A stretch of 64,000 nucleotides of DNA from Sedimentibacter sp. (lineage in GTDB: Bacteria; Bacillota; Clostridia; Tissierellales; Sedimentibacteraceae): the NCBI GenBank assembly GCA_018436705.1, contig JAHDLA010000027.1:38151-102150 (forward strand). The letters run 5' to 3'. Each line of letters opens with the position of its first letter. Position 1 is the first letter of the stretch. The position numbers and the translations under genes were made by a program. The notes beneath the pieces are model-generated. The model saw only the letters and a list, made by a program, of their open reading frames with translations, had not been told where the DNA came from and did not search any database. Positions 18,108 to 27,868 of this stretch are shown here, one piece after another.

Positions 18108-19556
18108 TTACTTCATTATTGTGGCTGTTGATATTCCGTCTTCCTGAATATATCCTATTTTATAGCCCATCTTTTCAAAATCTCGTATTTTAACCATCGT
18201 TGTGCTGTCAACCAACACACCCGTCATATCTGTTTTCTGTCCGTCTCTTACTATATAAGCTTTTTTATTAGCATCGTCCCATTCAACTTCTTCTCCAAAT
18301 GACTCTCCAATATATCTCAACGGAAGATACACTCTTTCATCAATCAATGTGTATGTTTCATAATCATACTCTGAAGTGTTATCAAGTCTATATTTAACAA
18401 TGTCCGCACTGTAGCTTTCAGGATACCATGTAAGCTCTATTTTATTTACAGGATTAATTCTATCTTCTGTTGCCTTATGCAGCTTTTCAAATTCCTCTGC
18501 AGTTATGGAGTCCTCTGCTACTTCTTTCTTTTCCACATCTGCCAGAGTGACTTCAGTTTTTGATTCAAAGTTTCCTGCATCCACACCTTCTAAAACAAGA
18601 TTTCCTTCTATCGCTTGAATATATAATTTACCTTTTTTATAAATTTCTTCCTTTATACTGCTTCCGTCAATCATTTCCATGCTTTGTTTAAATTCATCTG
18701 TCTCAATGAATAGCACGGCCTCATCAAGAAAGTCATAAAAATCCTGACGGCTTCCTTTTAACTCCTCAAGGAATTCTTCTTTTTCTTCTTCAGATATTCC
18801 CATTTGATCAGCACTTATATAATCAAACATACCTTCAACATATTTTACAGTTTCATCAAAAATAGTTTCTCTATTTTCATCAGCATATATTACTAATTTC
18901 TTAATAAATTCCACCGCGTTTTCAGGATCAAGTTCTATTGAATATCCTCCGCTGATTTTCTTGACCAAGTCAGAGTCAAAGCCTTTGAATGCAGTCTTTA
19001 AGTATTTTATTGAAGGTTCATACATATCTTCATAAATATCCTTAGAAGCATATATATCTTCATAGAAAGTACTATAATCATCATTGTAATATTCACCAAA
19101 ATCGTAAAGCATTATGTATTCAACATTTTTGAGTTCAACATTATATAATGCATCCATCACTTCTTTGTTTTCAGGTTCGCTACCAAATTCCTCGCTTAAT
19201 TTAAGCACTTCAAGTATGATTGCTTTAGAAGCATACACCTTATTATCGGATACTACTAAATTGATAGGAAGATTATTTTCCACATCATTAACCTTGATAT
19301 CCGCATTCATATCTAAATATATGCTATCCAAATCTTCAAGGTTTACTTCACCTTCTACCTTAAAGTCAATGTCATACGGCTCCCCGGCAATCTCCTCAGA
19401 TACATTGAGTTTTGTACTGTTGTTGAACTCATATTGTTTTATATCGCTTATTTCTTTCGATAATTCAAAATAACCAATTTCATTTGTTCCACATGCCGTA
19501 AGCGGAATAATAGTCATAAGACCTACAAGCAGCATGCTTATTAATTTTTTACCCAT
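18108..19556 (-). CDS. Secreted lipoprotein with C-terminal copper-amine-oxidase-like (stalk) domain (482 aa)
   Basis: The N-terminus is a lipoprotein signal: MGKKLISMLL..., then lipobox LTAC (Cys near residue 22). The middle is an acidic helix/beta region of unknown fold. It resembles clostridial lipoproteins that bind a ligand through a LolA/LppX-like half-barrel. The last ~85 residues match the stalk or copper-amine-oxidase N-terminal domain (ERVYLPLRYIGESFG, VEWDDANKKAYIV, DSTTMVKIRDF), which is widespread on clostridial cell surfaces and does not imply oxidase activity. An upstream in-frame ATG at 19574 exists, but AGGAG is spaced correctly only for 19556. Single-gene unit with its own promoter and terminator. 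Confidence 0.8.
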   Translation of the reverse strand: MGKKLISMLLVGLMTIIPLTACGTNEIGYFELSKEISDIKQYEFNNSTKLNVSEEIAGEPYDIDFKVEGEVNLEDLDSIYLDMNADIKVNDVENNLPINLVVSDNKVYASKAIILEVLKLSEEFGSEPENKEVMDALYNVELKNVEYIMLYDFGEYYNDDYSTFYEDIYASKDIYEDMYEPSIKYLKTAFKGFDSDLVKKISGGYSIELDPENAVEFIKKLVIYADENRETIFDETVKYVEGMFDYISADQMGISEEEKEEFLEELKGSRQDFYDFLDEAVLFIETDEFKQSMEMIDGSSIKEEIYKKGKLYIQAIEGNLVLEGVDAGNFESKTEVTLADVEKKEVAEDSITAEEFEKLHKATEDRINPVNKIELTWYPESYSADIVKYRLDNTSEYDYETYTLIDERVYLPLRYIGESFGEEVEWDDANKKAYIVRDGQKTDMTGVLVDSTTMVKIRDFEKMGYKIGYIQEDGISTATIMK

Positions 19557-19589
19557 ATCTATGCTCCTAATCATTAATTTATTTATTGT

Positions 19590-19618
19590 ATTCTAACACA
19601 TATACAATAAATTTACAA
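19590..19618 (-). promoter_or_regulatory. Promoter of the stalk-domain lipoprotein
   Basis: Minus strand: TTGTAA (19613-19618), 17 bp, TAGAAT (19590-19595), preceded by an extended -10 TG. Confidence 0.6.
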
Positions 19619-19634
19619 ACTATTCCGAGCAATA

Positions 19635-19662
19635 TAAAAGGCAGTTTCAAAAGAAACTGCCT
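19635..19662 (-). terminator. nifJ terminator
   Basis: A perfect 10-bp stem (AGGCAGTTTC / GAAACTGCCT, 4-nt loop) is followed on the minus strand by TTTTATATT, 20 bp after the PFOR stop. Confidence 0.85.
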
Positions 19663-19681
19663 AAAATATCTTCTGCTGATT

Positions 19682-22600
19682 TTAGTATTTCATTTCAGAC
19701 ATTCTTACATAGCTGTCATATCTATCTTTAGCATCTTTTTCTGCTTTAGCAAATAATTGTTCAGCTATTTCAGGGAATGACTTCTTCAAGGAAGCATATC
19801 TTACTTCGCCTTCCAAGAATTCTATGAATGAAGCACTTGGAACTTTGGAATCCAGTGTGAACGGATTCTTTCCTTCTTCTTTAAGAAGAGGATTGAATCT
19901 GTATAAATGCCAGTATCCAGCTTCAACAGCTTTCTTTTCTCTTTCAACAGTCTTGCCCATTCCTGCTTTAATACCGTGGTTGATACATGGAGCATAAGCA
20001 ATGATTAATGATGGTCCATCATAGCTTTCAGCTTCTTTTAATGCTTTCAAGAATTGATTCTTATCAGCACCGATAGCAACCTGAGCTACATATACGTAGC
20101 CATAAGTTGAAGCTATCATACCAAGGTCTTTTTTCTTAACTCTCTTACCAGATGCAGCAAATTTCGCAACTGAAGCAGTAGGAGTTGCTTTTGAAGACTG
20201 GCCGCCTGTATTTGAGTAAACTTCTGTATCAACAACCAGAACATTTACATCTTCACCTGATGCTAATACGTGGTCTAATCCGCCGTATCCAATATCATAT
20301 GCCCAGCCGTCACCACCGATTATCCATTGTGATTTTTTAACCAGGAAATCTTTCTTGTCTAGTATATTTTTAACATCAGCTGCACATTCAGCACAAGCAT
20401 TAAATCCTTCTAATGCTGCTAAAACTTTATCTGATGCTGCTCTTGATTTTTCTCCGTCATTCTTTGTAGCTACCCATTCAGTTAATGCATTTTTAACTTC
20501 TTGTGAAATGTCTTTTCCCAATAAGCTGTCTACTGATAACTGAATTGATTCTCTCATTTGTTTTACAGCTGTTGCCATACCAAGTCCGAACTCTGCGTTA
20601 TCTTCAAACAGTGAGTTAGCCCATGATGGTCCTCTTCCGTTACAATCTTTAGTAAACGGAGTTGCAGGTGCCGATGCTCCCCAAATTGATGAACATCCTG
20701 TAGCATTAGCAATCATCATTCTGTCGCCAAATAACTGAGTGATAGTCTTAACATAAGCAGTTTCACCACAACCAGCGCAAGCTCCTGAGAATTCAAAGTA
20801 TGGTTTACAGAACTGGCTTCCTTTTACAGAAGTTTTATCCATTAATCCATCTTTTATAGTTACTTTGTCTATAGCATATTTCCAATTAGAAACTTCTTTT
20901 TCAATTTCTTCTGCAATAGGAGTCATAACTAAAGCTTTGTTGCCTTTCTTACCTGGGCAGATATCTGCGCAGTTTCCGCAACCTGTACAATCCAACGGGC
21001 TTATCTGAAGTCTGTATTCCAGTCCATCTAACCCTTTGCCTATTGCTTTTAATGTATTAAAGTTTTCTGGTGCATTAGCTTTTTCGTTTGCATCAAGTAA
21101 TGTAGGTCTAATTACAGCATGAGGACATACAAATGCACATTGATTACACTGAATACAATTTTCAGCTTCCCATTTTGGAACTTCAACTGCAATTCCTCTC
21201 TTTTCGTAAGCAGCTGTTCCCTGTGGGAATGTACCATCTTCAATTCCTTCAAATGTGCTTACTGGTAAGCTGTCGCCTTCTTGTCTATTCATTACGTCAA
21301 CAACTTTTTTAACAAACTCTGGTTTTTCTTCTTCAGTAAATGGTACAGCTAATCCGCTATTAGCTTTTGAATCATCCTTAGCATCTTTCCATGATGCAGG
21401 AACATCAATTTTTACTAACTCGGCAATACCTTTTTGAACGGCTTCTTTGTTCATGTTAACTACATTTTCGCCTTTTTTGCCGTACGATTTAACTATAGCT
21501 GCATTTAAGTATTCAACTGCATCTTCCAAAGGAATTACATCTGCCAATTTAAAGAATGCAGACTGGATAATCATGTTCGTTCTGTTTCCAAGACCTATTT
21601 CATGCGCAATACCTGTTGCATTAATAGTATAGAAGTTTATTTCTTTTTCAGCTAAATATTTTTTATATTTTGCAGGTAAATTAGATTCGAGCTCTTCTTT
21701 CGACCAAATAGTATTTAATAGGAATTTTCCGCCTTTCTTAAGACCTGTCAATACATCATATTTATCGATATATGATTGCTGTGACAGTGAAACAAAGTCA
21801 GCTTCATCTATCAAATAAGTTGATCTAATAGGTGATTTACCGAATCTTAAGTGAGAAACAGTAACACCGCCTGATTTCTTAGAGTCATATGAGAAATATC
21901 CTTGAGCATACATGTTTGTATGGTCTCCGATAATCTTAATAGCATCTTTGTTAGCTCCAACAGTACCGTCTGAACCAAGACCCCAGAATTTACATCTTAT
22001 TGTACCTGAAGCTGATGTATTTACTACTTCCGGAGTTTCAAGAGATGTAAATGTAACATCATCTACTATACCGATTGTAAATCCATCTTTCGGCTGGTCT
22101 TGTTTTAAATTGTTATATACTGCAAATATTTGAGCAGGTGTAGTGTCTTTTGAACCAAGACCATATCTTCCGCCAACTATTACAGGTTGTTTTTCATTTC
22201 TGTAGAATAATGATTTAACGTCTAAGAACAATGGTTCTCCAACTGATCCAGGTTCTTTTGATCTGTCAAGAACTGCTATTTTTTTAACAGTTTCCGGCAA
22301 TACGTCAAAGAAGTATTTTGATGAGAAAGGTCTGTAAAGATGTACTATAACTATACCAACTTTTTCTCCCTGAGCATTTAAGTAATCAACAACTTCTTCA
22401 GCTGTTTCAGTAACAGAACCCATTGCAACTATAATATTTTCTGCATCAGGAGCTCCATAATAATTAAATGGTTTGTAATCTCTTCCTGTTAATTTTCCAA
22501 TTTCCTTCATATAGTCAACAACTACATCAGGAACTGCATTATAGAATTTGTTTGAAGATTCTTTTGCCTGGAAGAATATATCAGGATTTTGAGCTGTACC

Positions 22601-23248
22601 TCTAGTTACAGGATGTTCAGGATTCAATGCTCTTGATCTGAATTCATTCACAGCATCCATATCAACTAATTTTGCTAAATCATCATAATTCAAAACTTCT
22701 ATTTTCTGAATCTCATGAGATGTTCTGAAACCGTCGAAGAAATGTACAAAAGGAACTCTTGTCTTAAGAGTAGCTAAGTGTGCAACTCCTCCTAAATCCA
22801 TAGCCTCTTGAACGCTGCTTGATGCTAATAATGCAAAACCTGTTTGTCTTGCTGCCATAATATCTGAATGGTCCCCAAATATTGACAGTGCGTGTCCGGC
22901 AATTGCTCTTGCAGAAACATGGAATACGGCCGGTAATAATTCACCTGCTATTTTATACATATTCGGAATCATCAATAATAATCCCTGTGAAGCTGTGTAT
23001 GTAGTAGTAAGTGCACCTGCCTGCAATGAGCCGTGAACAGCTCCGGAAGCGCCTCCCTCTGATTGCATTTCCACAACTTTTACAGTTTGTCCAAAGATGT
23101 TCTTTTGTCCGTGAGCTGCCCATTCATCAGCAAGTTCAGCCATTGGAGAAGAAGGTGTTATTGGGAATATTGCCGCAACATCTGTAAAGGCATATGAAAC
23201 ATACGCTGCAGCTGTATTTCCGTCCATAGTTTTCATAACTTTTGACAT
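19682..23248 (-). CDS. nifJ: Pyruvate:ferredoxin (flavodoxin) oxidoreductase, single chain (1188 aa)
   Basis: This enzyme oxidises pyruvate to acetyl-CoA and CO2 and reduces ferredoxin, the central step of anaerobic pyruvate use. The full multi-domain chain is present: N-terminal TPP pyrimidine-binding domain (AYVSYAFTDVAAIFPITPSSPMAE); transketolase-like and CoA-binding regions; a 2x[4Fe-4S] ferredoxin domain near 680-760 (CIQCNQCAFVCP and CTGCGNCADICPG); and a C-terminal TPP domain (CAGCGETAYVK, GGDGWAYDIGYGG). Length is typical. An upstream in-frame ATG at 23263 lies within the ribosome site; the ATG at 23248 behind GGGAGGAAATATA is the true start. Single-gene unit with a strong promoter and a leader of about 145 nt. 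Confidence 0.97.
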   Translation of the reverse strand: MSKVMKTMDGNTAAAYVSYAFTDVAAIFPITPSSPMAELADEWAAHGQKNIFGQTVKVVEMQSEGGASGAVHGSLQAGALTTTYTASQGLLLMIPNMYKIAGELLPAVFHVSARAIAGHALSIFGDHSDIMAARQTGFALLASSSVQEAMDLGGVAHLATLKTRVPFVHFFDGFRTSHEIQKIEVLNYDDLAKLVDMDAVNEFRSRALNPEHPVTRGTAQNPDIFFQAKESSNKFYNAVPDVVVDYMKEIGKLTGRDYKPFNYYGAPDAENIIVAMGSVTETAEEVVDYLNAQGEKVGIVIVHLYRPFSSKYFFDVLPETVKKIAVLDRSKEPGSVGEPLFLDVKSLFYRNEKQPVIVGGRYGLGSKDTTPAQIFAVYNNLKQDQPKDGFTIGIVDDVTFTSLETPEVVNTSASGTIRCKFWGLGSDGTVGANKDAIKIIGDHTNMYAQGYFSYDSKKSGGVTVSHLRFGKSPIRSTYLIDEADFVSLSQQSYIDKYDVLTGLKKGGKFLLNTIWSKEELESNLPAKYKKYLAEKEINFYTINATGIAHEIGLGNRTNMIIQSAFFKLADVIPLEDAVEYLNAAIVKSYGKKGENVVNMNKEAVQKGIAELVKIDVPASWKDAKDDSKANSGLAVPFTEEEKPEFVKKVVDVMNRQEGDSLPVSTFEGIEDGTFPQGTAAYEKRGIAVEVPKWEAENCIQCNQCAFVCPHAVIRPTLLDANEKANAPENFNTLKAIGKGLDGLEYRLQISPLDCTGCGNCADICPGKKGNKALVMTPIAEEIEKEVSNWKYAIDKVTIKDGLMDKTSVKGSQFCKPYFEFSGACAGCGETAYVKTITQLFGDRMMIANATGCSSIWGASAPATPFTKDCNGRGPSWANSLFEDNAEFGLGMATAVKQMRESIQLSVDSLLGKDISQEVKNALTEWVATKNDGEKSRAASDKVLAALEGFNACAECAADVKNILDKKDFLVKKSQWIIGGDGWAYDIGYGGLDHVLASGEDVNVLVVDTEVYSNTGGQSSKATPTASVAKFAASGKRVKKKDLGMIASTYGYVYVAQVAIGADKNQFLKALKEAESYDGPSLIIAYAPCINHGIKAGMGKTVEREKKAVEAGYWHLYRFNPLLKEEGKNPFTLDSKVPSASFIEFLEGEVRYASLKKSFPEIAEQLFAKAEKDAKDRYDSYVRMSEMKY

Positions 23249-23596
23249 TATATTTCCTCCCATATAAATATTAGTTTATATAATTTAACCATAATAACAT
23301 AAATAATTAATATTTATATTATTTTTATTGTTTATATTGTTTATAACATAAAAAAAATTGTAACTTCTTGTATTGCTATAAACAATCCATACACATTTGA
23401 TTATATATTAAAGCAAAAATAAATGCAACCAAAAAAATTGCATATTTTTTTATAATATTAATCTGTTATGTTTTGATATAAACATCTGGTTTTCTCGATA
23501 AAATAAATAAATTATAGACTTCAATACATACGTTATCATTATCGATAAAACGTATTTTTTTTTTTATTTTTGCAAGATATTTTATAAAAGATTCAA
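23249..23596. other. AT-rich spacer between hprK and nifJ
   Basis: No gene is visible. It holds the nifJ promoter and AT-rich leader. Near 23529-23570 an imperfect inverted repeat (ATACGTT...AACGTAT) is followed by a T-run on the plus strand. No plus-strand gene ends here, so its role is unclear. Confidence 0.6.
23400..23428 (-). promoter_or_regulatory. nifJ promoter
   Basis: Minus strand: TTGCAT (23423-23428), 17 bp, perfect TATAAT (23400-23405). Confidence 0.72.
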
Positions 23597-24508
23597 TTAT
23601 ATAGAAAGGCTTTTAAATCTTTTGTTATATGTTTCCAGAGGATTATATCCCAAAAGCTTTTGTCTGTAGTTTTTAGCCGCTATTTCGATTATTGCAGAAA
23701 TATTCCTTCCCGGTCTAACAGGAATTACAACTGTAGGAACCTTTACGCCTAAAATTTCTGTAAAATCCTCATTTATTCCGATTCTATCATATTCTTTATT
23801 TTCATCCCACTCTTCAAGTTCTATGACAATTTCAACAAACTGCTCTATTCTTATGGAACCTACTCCGAACAAATGCTTTATATCAAGTATTCCTATTCCT
23901 CTTATTTCCATAAGGTGCTGAGTAAGTTCAGGACACGTTGCCTTTAAGTCATTATCAACTTTTTTTATAATAACGGCATCATCTGCTACCAACCGGTGTC
24001 CGCGATTAATGAGTTCAAGAGATGTTTCGCTTTTTCCTATACCGCTTTTTCCTTTTATTAAAACACCTACCCCAAAAACTTCGAGGCATACTCCATGTAT
24101 TGTCGTTTCTTCGGCCAACTCCTCCTCAAGAAAATTAATAAGTACATTTTGAAGTTTATCTGTTTTTTGATTTGAAGTAAAAACAGGCCTTTTATATTTT
24201 TTTGCGTAGTGAATTATATCTTCATCTGCTCCCATATCATTTGCTATTACAAGAGCAGGAATAGGAAAGCTGAAAAATTTATCCAGCCTCTGCCGTTTAA
24301 CTTTCATGTCCAATGTTTTCAGGTAAAACATTTCTGCTTTTCCCATAACTTGAACCCTTTCAAATGAAAACCAATCAAAATAGCCAGCCATTTGAAGGCC
24401 GGGTCTTATTATTTCCGGCGTATAGATCCTTGACTGTACATCCTCCGGATAATACACAGGCTCAAACTTCATATAATTTACTAAATCCTCAAGCTTTACA
24501 TATTGCAT
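23597..24508 (-). CDS. hprK: HPr kinase/phosphorylase (303 aa)
   Basis: This bifunctional enzyme phosphorylates and dephosphorylates Ser46 of HPr and so links the PTS to carbon catabolite control. It has the N-terminal receiver-like domain (RPGLQMAGYFDWF), the invariant His in IHGV (about residue 138), the P-loop GKSGIGKS (about 153-160), RLVADDAV, and the family signature MEIRGIGILDIKHLFG. Length fits. An in-frame ATG at 24520 directly abuts GAGGG, which is too close to serve it, so the ATG at 24508 (MQYVKLEDL) is preferred; the longer form cannot be excluded. It follows uvrC by about 50 bp on the same strand, so the two are likely co-transcribed, an arrangement common in Clostridia. Confidence 0.95.
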   Translation of the reverse strand: MQYVKLEDLVNYMKFEPVYYPEDVQSRIYTPEIIRPGLQMAGYFDWFSFERVQVMGKAEMFYLKTLDMKVKRQRLDKFFSFPIPALVIANDMGADEDIIHYAKKYKRPVFTSNQKTDKLQNVLINFLEEELAEETTIHGVCLEVFGVGVLIKGKSGIGKSETSLELINRGHRLVADDAVIIKKVDNDLKATCPELTQHLMEIRGIGILDIKHLFGVGSIRIEQFVEIVIELEEWDENKEYDRIGINEDFTEILGVKVPTVVIPVRPGRNISAIIEIAAKNYRQKLLGYNPLETYNKRFKSLSI

Positions 24509-24555
24509 CTTTGTTACCATCCCTCTATCTTAACTGTTTATTGCTCGAAATTACT

Positions 24556-26406
24556 TTATATGTCTTTTATTTTTTTATCTTTGAAATAGCTGTAAACCGA
24601 CTCTGCGGCTCTTAAATTCATTCCTGCCACACCCGCAAGCTCTTCAACACTTTTATTTTTTATATTATCAACTGACCCAAATTCCCTCAGCAGATTTACC
24701 TTTCTTTTCTCTCCTATATTTTCAATATTGTCCAGTTCTGACTTAAACAGTGTTTTATCTCTTAAATTCCGATGATATTCAATTGCAAACCTGTGCGCTT
24801 CTTCTTGAATTCTATAAATCAAGCGATAAACTTTGTCAGTTTTATTGAATTCTATTTCTTTATTTTTGTAAATTATCCCTCTTGTAGTGTGCTTATCATC
24901 CTTTATCATTCCACAAACGGGTATATTTAGTCCATAATTGTAAATAACTTCTTCTGCAATGCCGGTTTGTCCCTTTCCTCCATCAATCAATATTAAATCG
25001 GGCATTTTATTAAATCCGTTAATTTCTCCCCGGTCAAGGCCTCTGTTAATTCGTCTTTCAAGAACTTCTTCCATACTTTTATAGTCGTTTGGTCCCTTCA
25101 CCGTTTTAATTCTAAACCTTCTGTAATTACTTTTACTGGGAATACCCCTCTCAAATACAACCATTGACCCAACCGATTCAACTCCCTGTATATTTGAAAT
25201 ATCATAGGCTTCAATCCTTGCAGGGATACTTTCTAATTCCAGCAAATCCTTAAGAGCCTCTACCGCCTGCATGCTTTCATCAATACTTCTTTTTATTCTC
25301 TGGCTTCCTTTTTCCAATATCTCAAGTGCATTCTTCTTTATCATTTTAATCAGCATGCTTTTATCTCCTTTTAAAGGCACCTTAACAGAAACTTTGTTGC
25401 CTCTTTTTTGCGACAGCAGCTTTTCAAATACTTCTCTATCTTCAATGTCGGTCTCTATATAAATTTCTTTAGGTATATATACTGTTCCTGTGTAAAATTG
25501 TGATAAAAACGAGCTGATAACTTTTTCCCGCTCCTCATTTTCCGTGTTTGCCAGCAAATAATGTTCCCTTCCTATTACTTTGCCGTTACGTATGAAAAAT
25601 ATCTGAATGCATGACTCCTCAATGCCCATGGCACTTCCTATGACATCTTGGTCAAGATTATTATTTGCTGCAACAATTTTCTGTTTTTCCGAAATTAATT
25701 CCAGCGCTTTTATCTGATCTCTATACTTTGCGGCCATTTCAAAATCCAACGTTTCTGAAGCAAGATTCATTTTTTTAGTCAATGAAACAATAAGCTCTTT
25801 TTCTCCTCCCGCTAGAAACGCAATTGCCTTATTCATTTCTTCTCTATATTCCTTCGCGTCCACATTGCCCATGCATGGAGCAGTACACCTGTTTATATGA
25901 TAATGCAGACATGGTCTTTTATTCTTTTTGCTTCCATCTAACTTAAGAGAACATTTCCTAAGCTTATACAGACTTCCTATAATATCAATAATTTCATTAA
26001 CCGCATAAGCGCTGGGATACGGTCCAAAATATTTTGCTCCGTCCTTTTTAACTTCTCTTACCTTGTAAATTCTCGGATATTTTTCCTGAACAGATATTTT
26101 AATATAAGGATACTGCTTGTCATCTCTTAAGATTGTATTATATTTAGGCCTGAACTTTTTTATTAAGTTTGCCTCTAGAATTAGCGCTTCTACTTCATTG
26201 TCCACAATTATATATTCAAACTCAGCAATATTTCTTATCATTGCTTCAATTTTAGGCGAATGGTTCTTTGACTGGAAATACTGTCGCACCCTTTTTTTAA
26301 GATTTTTTGCCTTACCCACATAAATTATTTCGCCGAATTTATTTTTCATCTGATATACACCGGGGTTGTCGGGCATCTTTTTTAATTCTTCCTGTATATT
26401 AAACAT
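24556..26406 (-). CDS. uvrC: UvrABC excision nuclease subunit C (616 aa)
   Basis: UvrC makes the 3' and 5' incisions of nucleotide excision repair. Domains in order: GIY-YIG nuclease (GVYQMKNKFGEIIYVGKAK, residues ~16-35); Cys-rich region (RPCLHYHINRCTAPC); UVR/UvrB-binding motif (FEMAAKYRDQIKALE, ~200-215); RNase H-like endonuclease (IEAYDISNIQGVESVGSMVVF, DLILIDGGKGQ, EAHRFAIEYHR); C-terminal helix-hairpin-helix (IGEKRKVNLLREFGSVDNI). Full normal length. Start: ATG at 26406 with AGGAG. First gene of the uvrC-hprK unit. Confidence 0.97.
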   Translation of the reverse strand: MFNIQEELKKMPDNPGVYQMKNKFGEIIYVGKAKNLKKRVRQYFQSKNHSPKIEAMIRNIAEFEYIIVDNEVEALILEANLIKKFRPKYNTILRDDKQYPYIKISVQEKYPRIYKVREVKKDGAKYFGPYPSAYAVNEIIDIIGSLYKLRKCSLKLDGSKKNKRPCLHYHINRCTAPCMGNVDAKEYREEMNKAIAFLAGGEKELIVSLTKKMNLASETLDFEMAAKYRDQIKALELISEKQKIVAANNNLDQDVIGSAMGIEESCIQIFFIRNGKVIGREHYLLANTENEEREKVISSFLSQFYTGTVYIPKEIYIETDIEDREVFEKLLSQKRGNKVSVKVPLKGDKSMLIKMIKKNALEILEKGSQRIKRSIDESMQAVEALKDLLELESIPARIEAYDISNIQGVESVGSMVVFERGIPSKSNYRRFRIKTVKGPNDYKSMEEVLERRINRGLDRGEINGFNKMPDLILIDGGKGQTGIAEEVIYNYGLNIPVCGMIKDDKHTTRGIIYKNKEIEFNKTDKVYRLIYRIQEEAHRFAIEYHRNLRDKTLFKSELDNIENIGEKRKVNLLREFGSVDNIKNKSVEELAGVAGMNLRAAESVYSYFKDKKIKDI

Positions 26407-26517
26407 ATTTGCTCCTGAATTTATGCAATCACCTTGATCTCAACTAATAATTATTACGATTAAATCTCTAACTATTTATAGCAAAAAGCTTAGAAATTTC
26501 TTAATTATTACGTATAT

Positions 26518-26545
26518 ATTATACCACATTAATCTTAAAATTAAC
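26518..26545 (-). promoter_or_regulatory. uvrC-hprK promoter (extended -10 type)
   Basis: Minus-strand TGG-TATAAT (TATAAT at 26518-26523) has an extended -10 TG; the -35 is weak (TTAATT). Confidence 0.45.
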
Positions 26546-26608
26546 ATAATATTGAAATTAATTCTTTATTAAATTTTACCGTTTTTTTGTATTTTTTCAG
26601 AAAAAAGG

Positions 26609-26636
26609 TTGTATCACATTTTCTATGTTATATAAT
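26609..26636 (+). promoter_or_regulatory. Promoter of the PepT-like peptidase gene
   Basis: TTGTAT (26609-26614), 16 bp, TATAAT (26631-26636), followed 25 bp later by the gene start with an AGGAGG site. Confidence 0.65.
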
Positions 26637-26662
26637 GGAATAAACAGCAAAAGGAGGATTAT

Positions 26663-27769
26663 ATGATTAATAAGGAACGATTGCTTAATACTTTTATGGA
26701 ATACGTAAAAATAGACAGCGAAACTAAAAACGAGAAAGCTATTGGAGAAAAAATTTTAAAAGATTTAGAGGCATTAGGGTTGGAAACTTACACCGATGAA
26801 GCAGGTAAGAAGCTTAACTCTAACGGAAACAATATTTATTGCTATATTCCTGGATCATTGGAAAGTAAACCCTTGCTTTTTTCAGCACATATGGATACGG
26901 TTACACCAGGCGCAGGAATTGAACCATACATAGACTGCGAATACATAAAAAGCAGAGGCAATACAATACTAGGCGGAGATGACAAGGCTGGCGTAGTTGC
27001 AATATTGGAAGCGGTGCGAAGCATAAAGGAAAAAAATCTTAAACACAGGTCTATTGAAATAGTATTTTCAATTTGTGAAGAAGGCGGCGTAAACGGAGTC
27101 AAGAAAGTTGAATTTAACAGGCTTAAGTCAAAAGAAGCAGTAATTCTTGACAGCGGCGGCGGACCCGGTAAAATTATAACAGAAGCGCCTGGACAAACAA
27201 GAATATTCGCCAAAATAAGTGGAAAAGCCGCACATGCAGGAGCATGTCCGGAAAACGGTGTAAGCGCTATAGTAGCTGCTGCTGAGGCCATATCAAACAT
27301 GAACCTTTTAAGAGTTGATTCAGATACAACTGCAAATATTGGAACTCTCAAAGCAGAAGGCCCAACCAATATAGTATCACCGCTTGCAGAAATAGTAGCA
27401 GAAGCGCGAAGCCGATCAACTGAAAAATTAGATGCTCAGGTAGAACACATGATAGAATGCCTTCAGCAGTCATGTAATAAATATAAAGCAAATTTGGATT
27501 ACACATTAGAAAATTGCTACTATTCTTATAAGATAGATCCAAATGACGAGCACCTTAAAACAATATCAGATGTATGCCAAGAACTTGGGCTCAAAGTTGA
27601 AAAAGTTCCTTCAGGAGGAGGAAGCGACGCCAATATATATAATAAAAACGGCATAAAAGCAATAAATATAGGTGCAGGGATGGAGCTTGCCCACACTGTT
27701 GATGAAAAACTCAATATTGAAGACTTCATAAATGCGTCAAAGGTAGTCCTTAATTTAATGACTAGATAG
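26663..27769 (+). CDS. PepT-like M20 metallopeptidase (368 aa)
   Basis: This is a zinc aminopeptidase of family M20B, related to tripeptidase PepT but ~40 residues shorter, as in the clostridial PepT-like group. Metal and catalytic motifs are in order: SAHMDTVTPG (His-Asp pair), LGGDDKAGVVAILEA (bridging Asp), FSICEEGGVNG (Glu-Glu), ILDSGGGPG, and a late AHTVDE His. The dimerisation domain sits between ~180 and 290. Start: ATG at 26663 with AGGAGG. It is the only rightward gene between divergent uvrC and convergent C_GCAxxG_C_C genes. It probably acts in the cytoplasm on peptides, consistent with an amino-acid-fermenting lifestyle; the exact substrate is unknown. Confidence 0.9.
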   Translation: MINKERLLNTFMEYVKIDSETKNEKAIGEKILKDLEALGLETYTDEAGKKLNSNGNNIYCYIPGSLESKPLLFSAHMDTVTPGAGIEPYIDCEYIKSRGNTILGGDDKAGVVAILEAVRSIKEKNLKHRSIEIVFSICEEGGVNGVKKVEFNRLKSKEAVILDSGGGPGKIITEAPGQTRIFAKISGKAAHAGACPENGVSAIVAAAEAISNMNLLRVDSDTTANIGTLKAEGPTNIVSPLAEIVAEARSRSTEKLDAQVEHMIECLQQSCNKYKANLDYTLENCYYSYKIDPNDEHLKTISDVCQELGLKVEKVPSGGGSDANIYNKNGIKAINIGAGMELAHTVDEKLNIEDFINASKVVLNLMTR

Positions 27770-27815
27770 TTTTTCATTACAAATTAACCACATGAAGTTC
27801 AATAATAAACCTTAA

Positions 27816-27856
27816 AAATAAAAAGACTGCTGCACTGACTTAGAGCAACAGTCTTT
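27816..27856. terminator. Bidirectional terminator between convergent genes
   Basis: A 12-bp stem with one G-T pair (AAAGACTGCTGC / GCAACAGTCTTT at 27822-27833 and 27845-27856) has a T-rich tail on both strands. It serves the PepT-like gene and the leftward C_GCAxxG_C_C gene. Confidence 0.8.
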
Positions 27857-27868
27857 AATATTTAAAAA

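Noticed and set aside
23529..23570. Plus-strand hairpin with T-run between hprK and nifJ
   Set aside because: It looks like a rightward terminator, but no rightward transcript is evident, so I did not call it one.
26842..27369. A 175-codon leftward open frame inside the PepT-like gene
   Set aside because: It is the antisense of a clear M20 peptidase; composition and lack of ribosome site mark it as a shadow.
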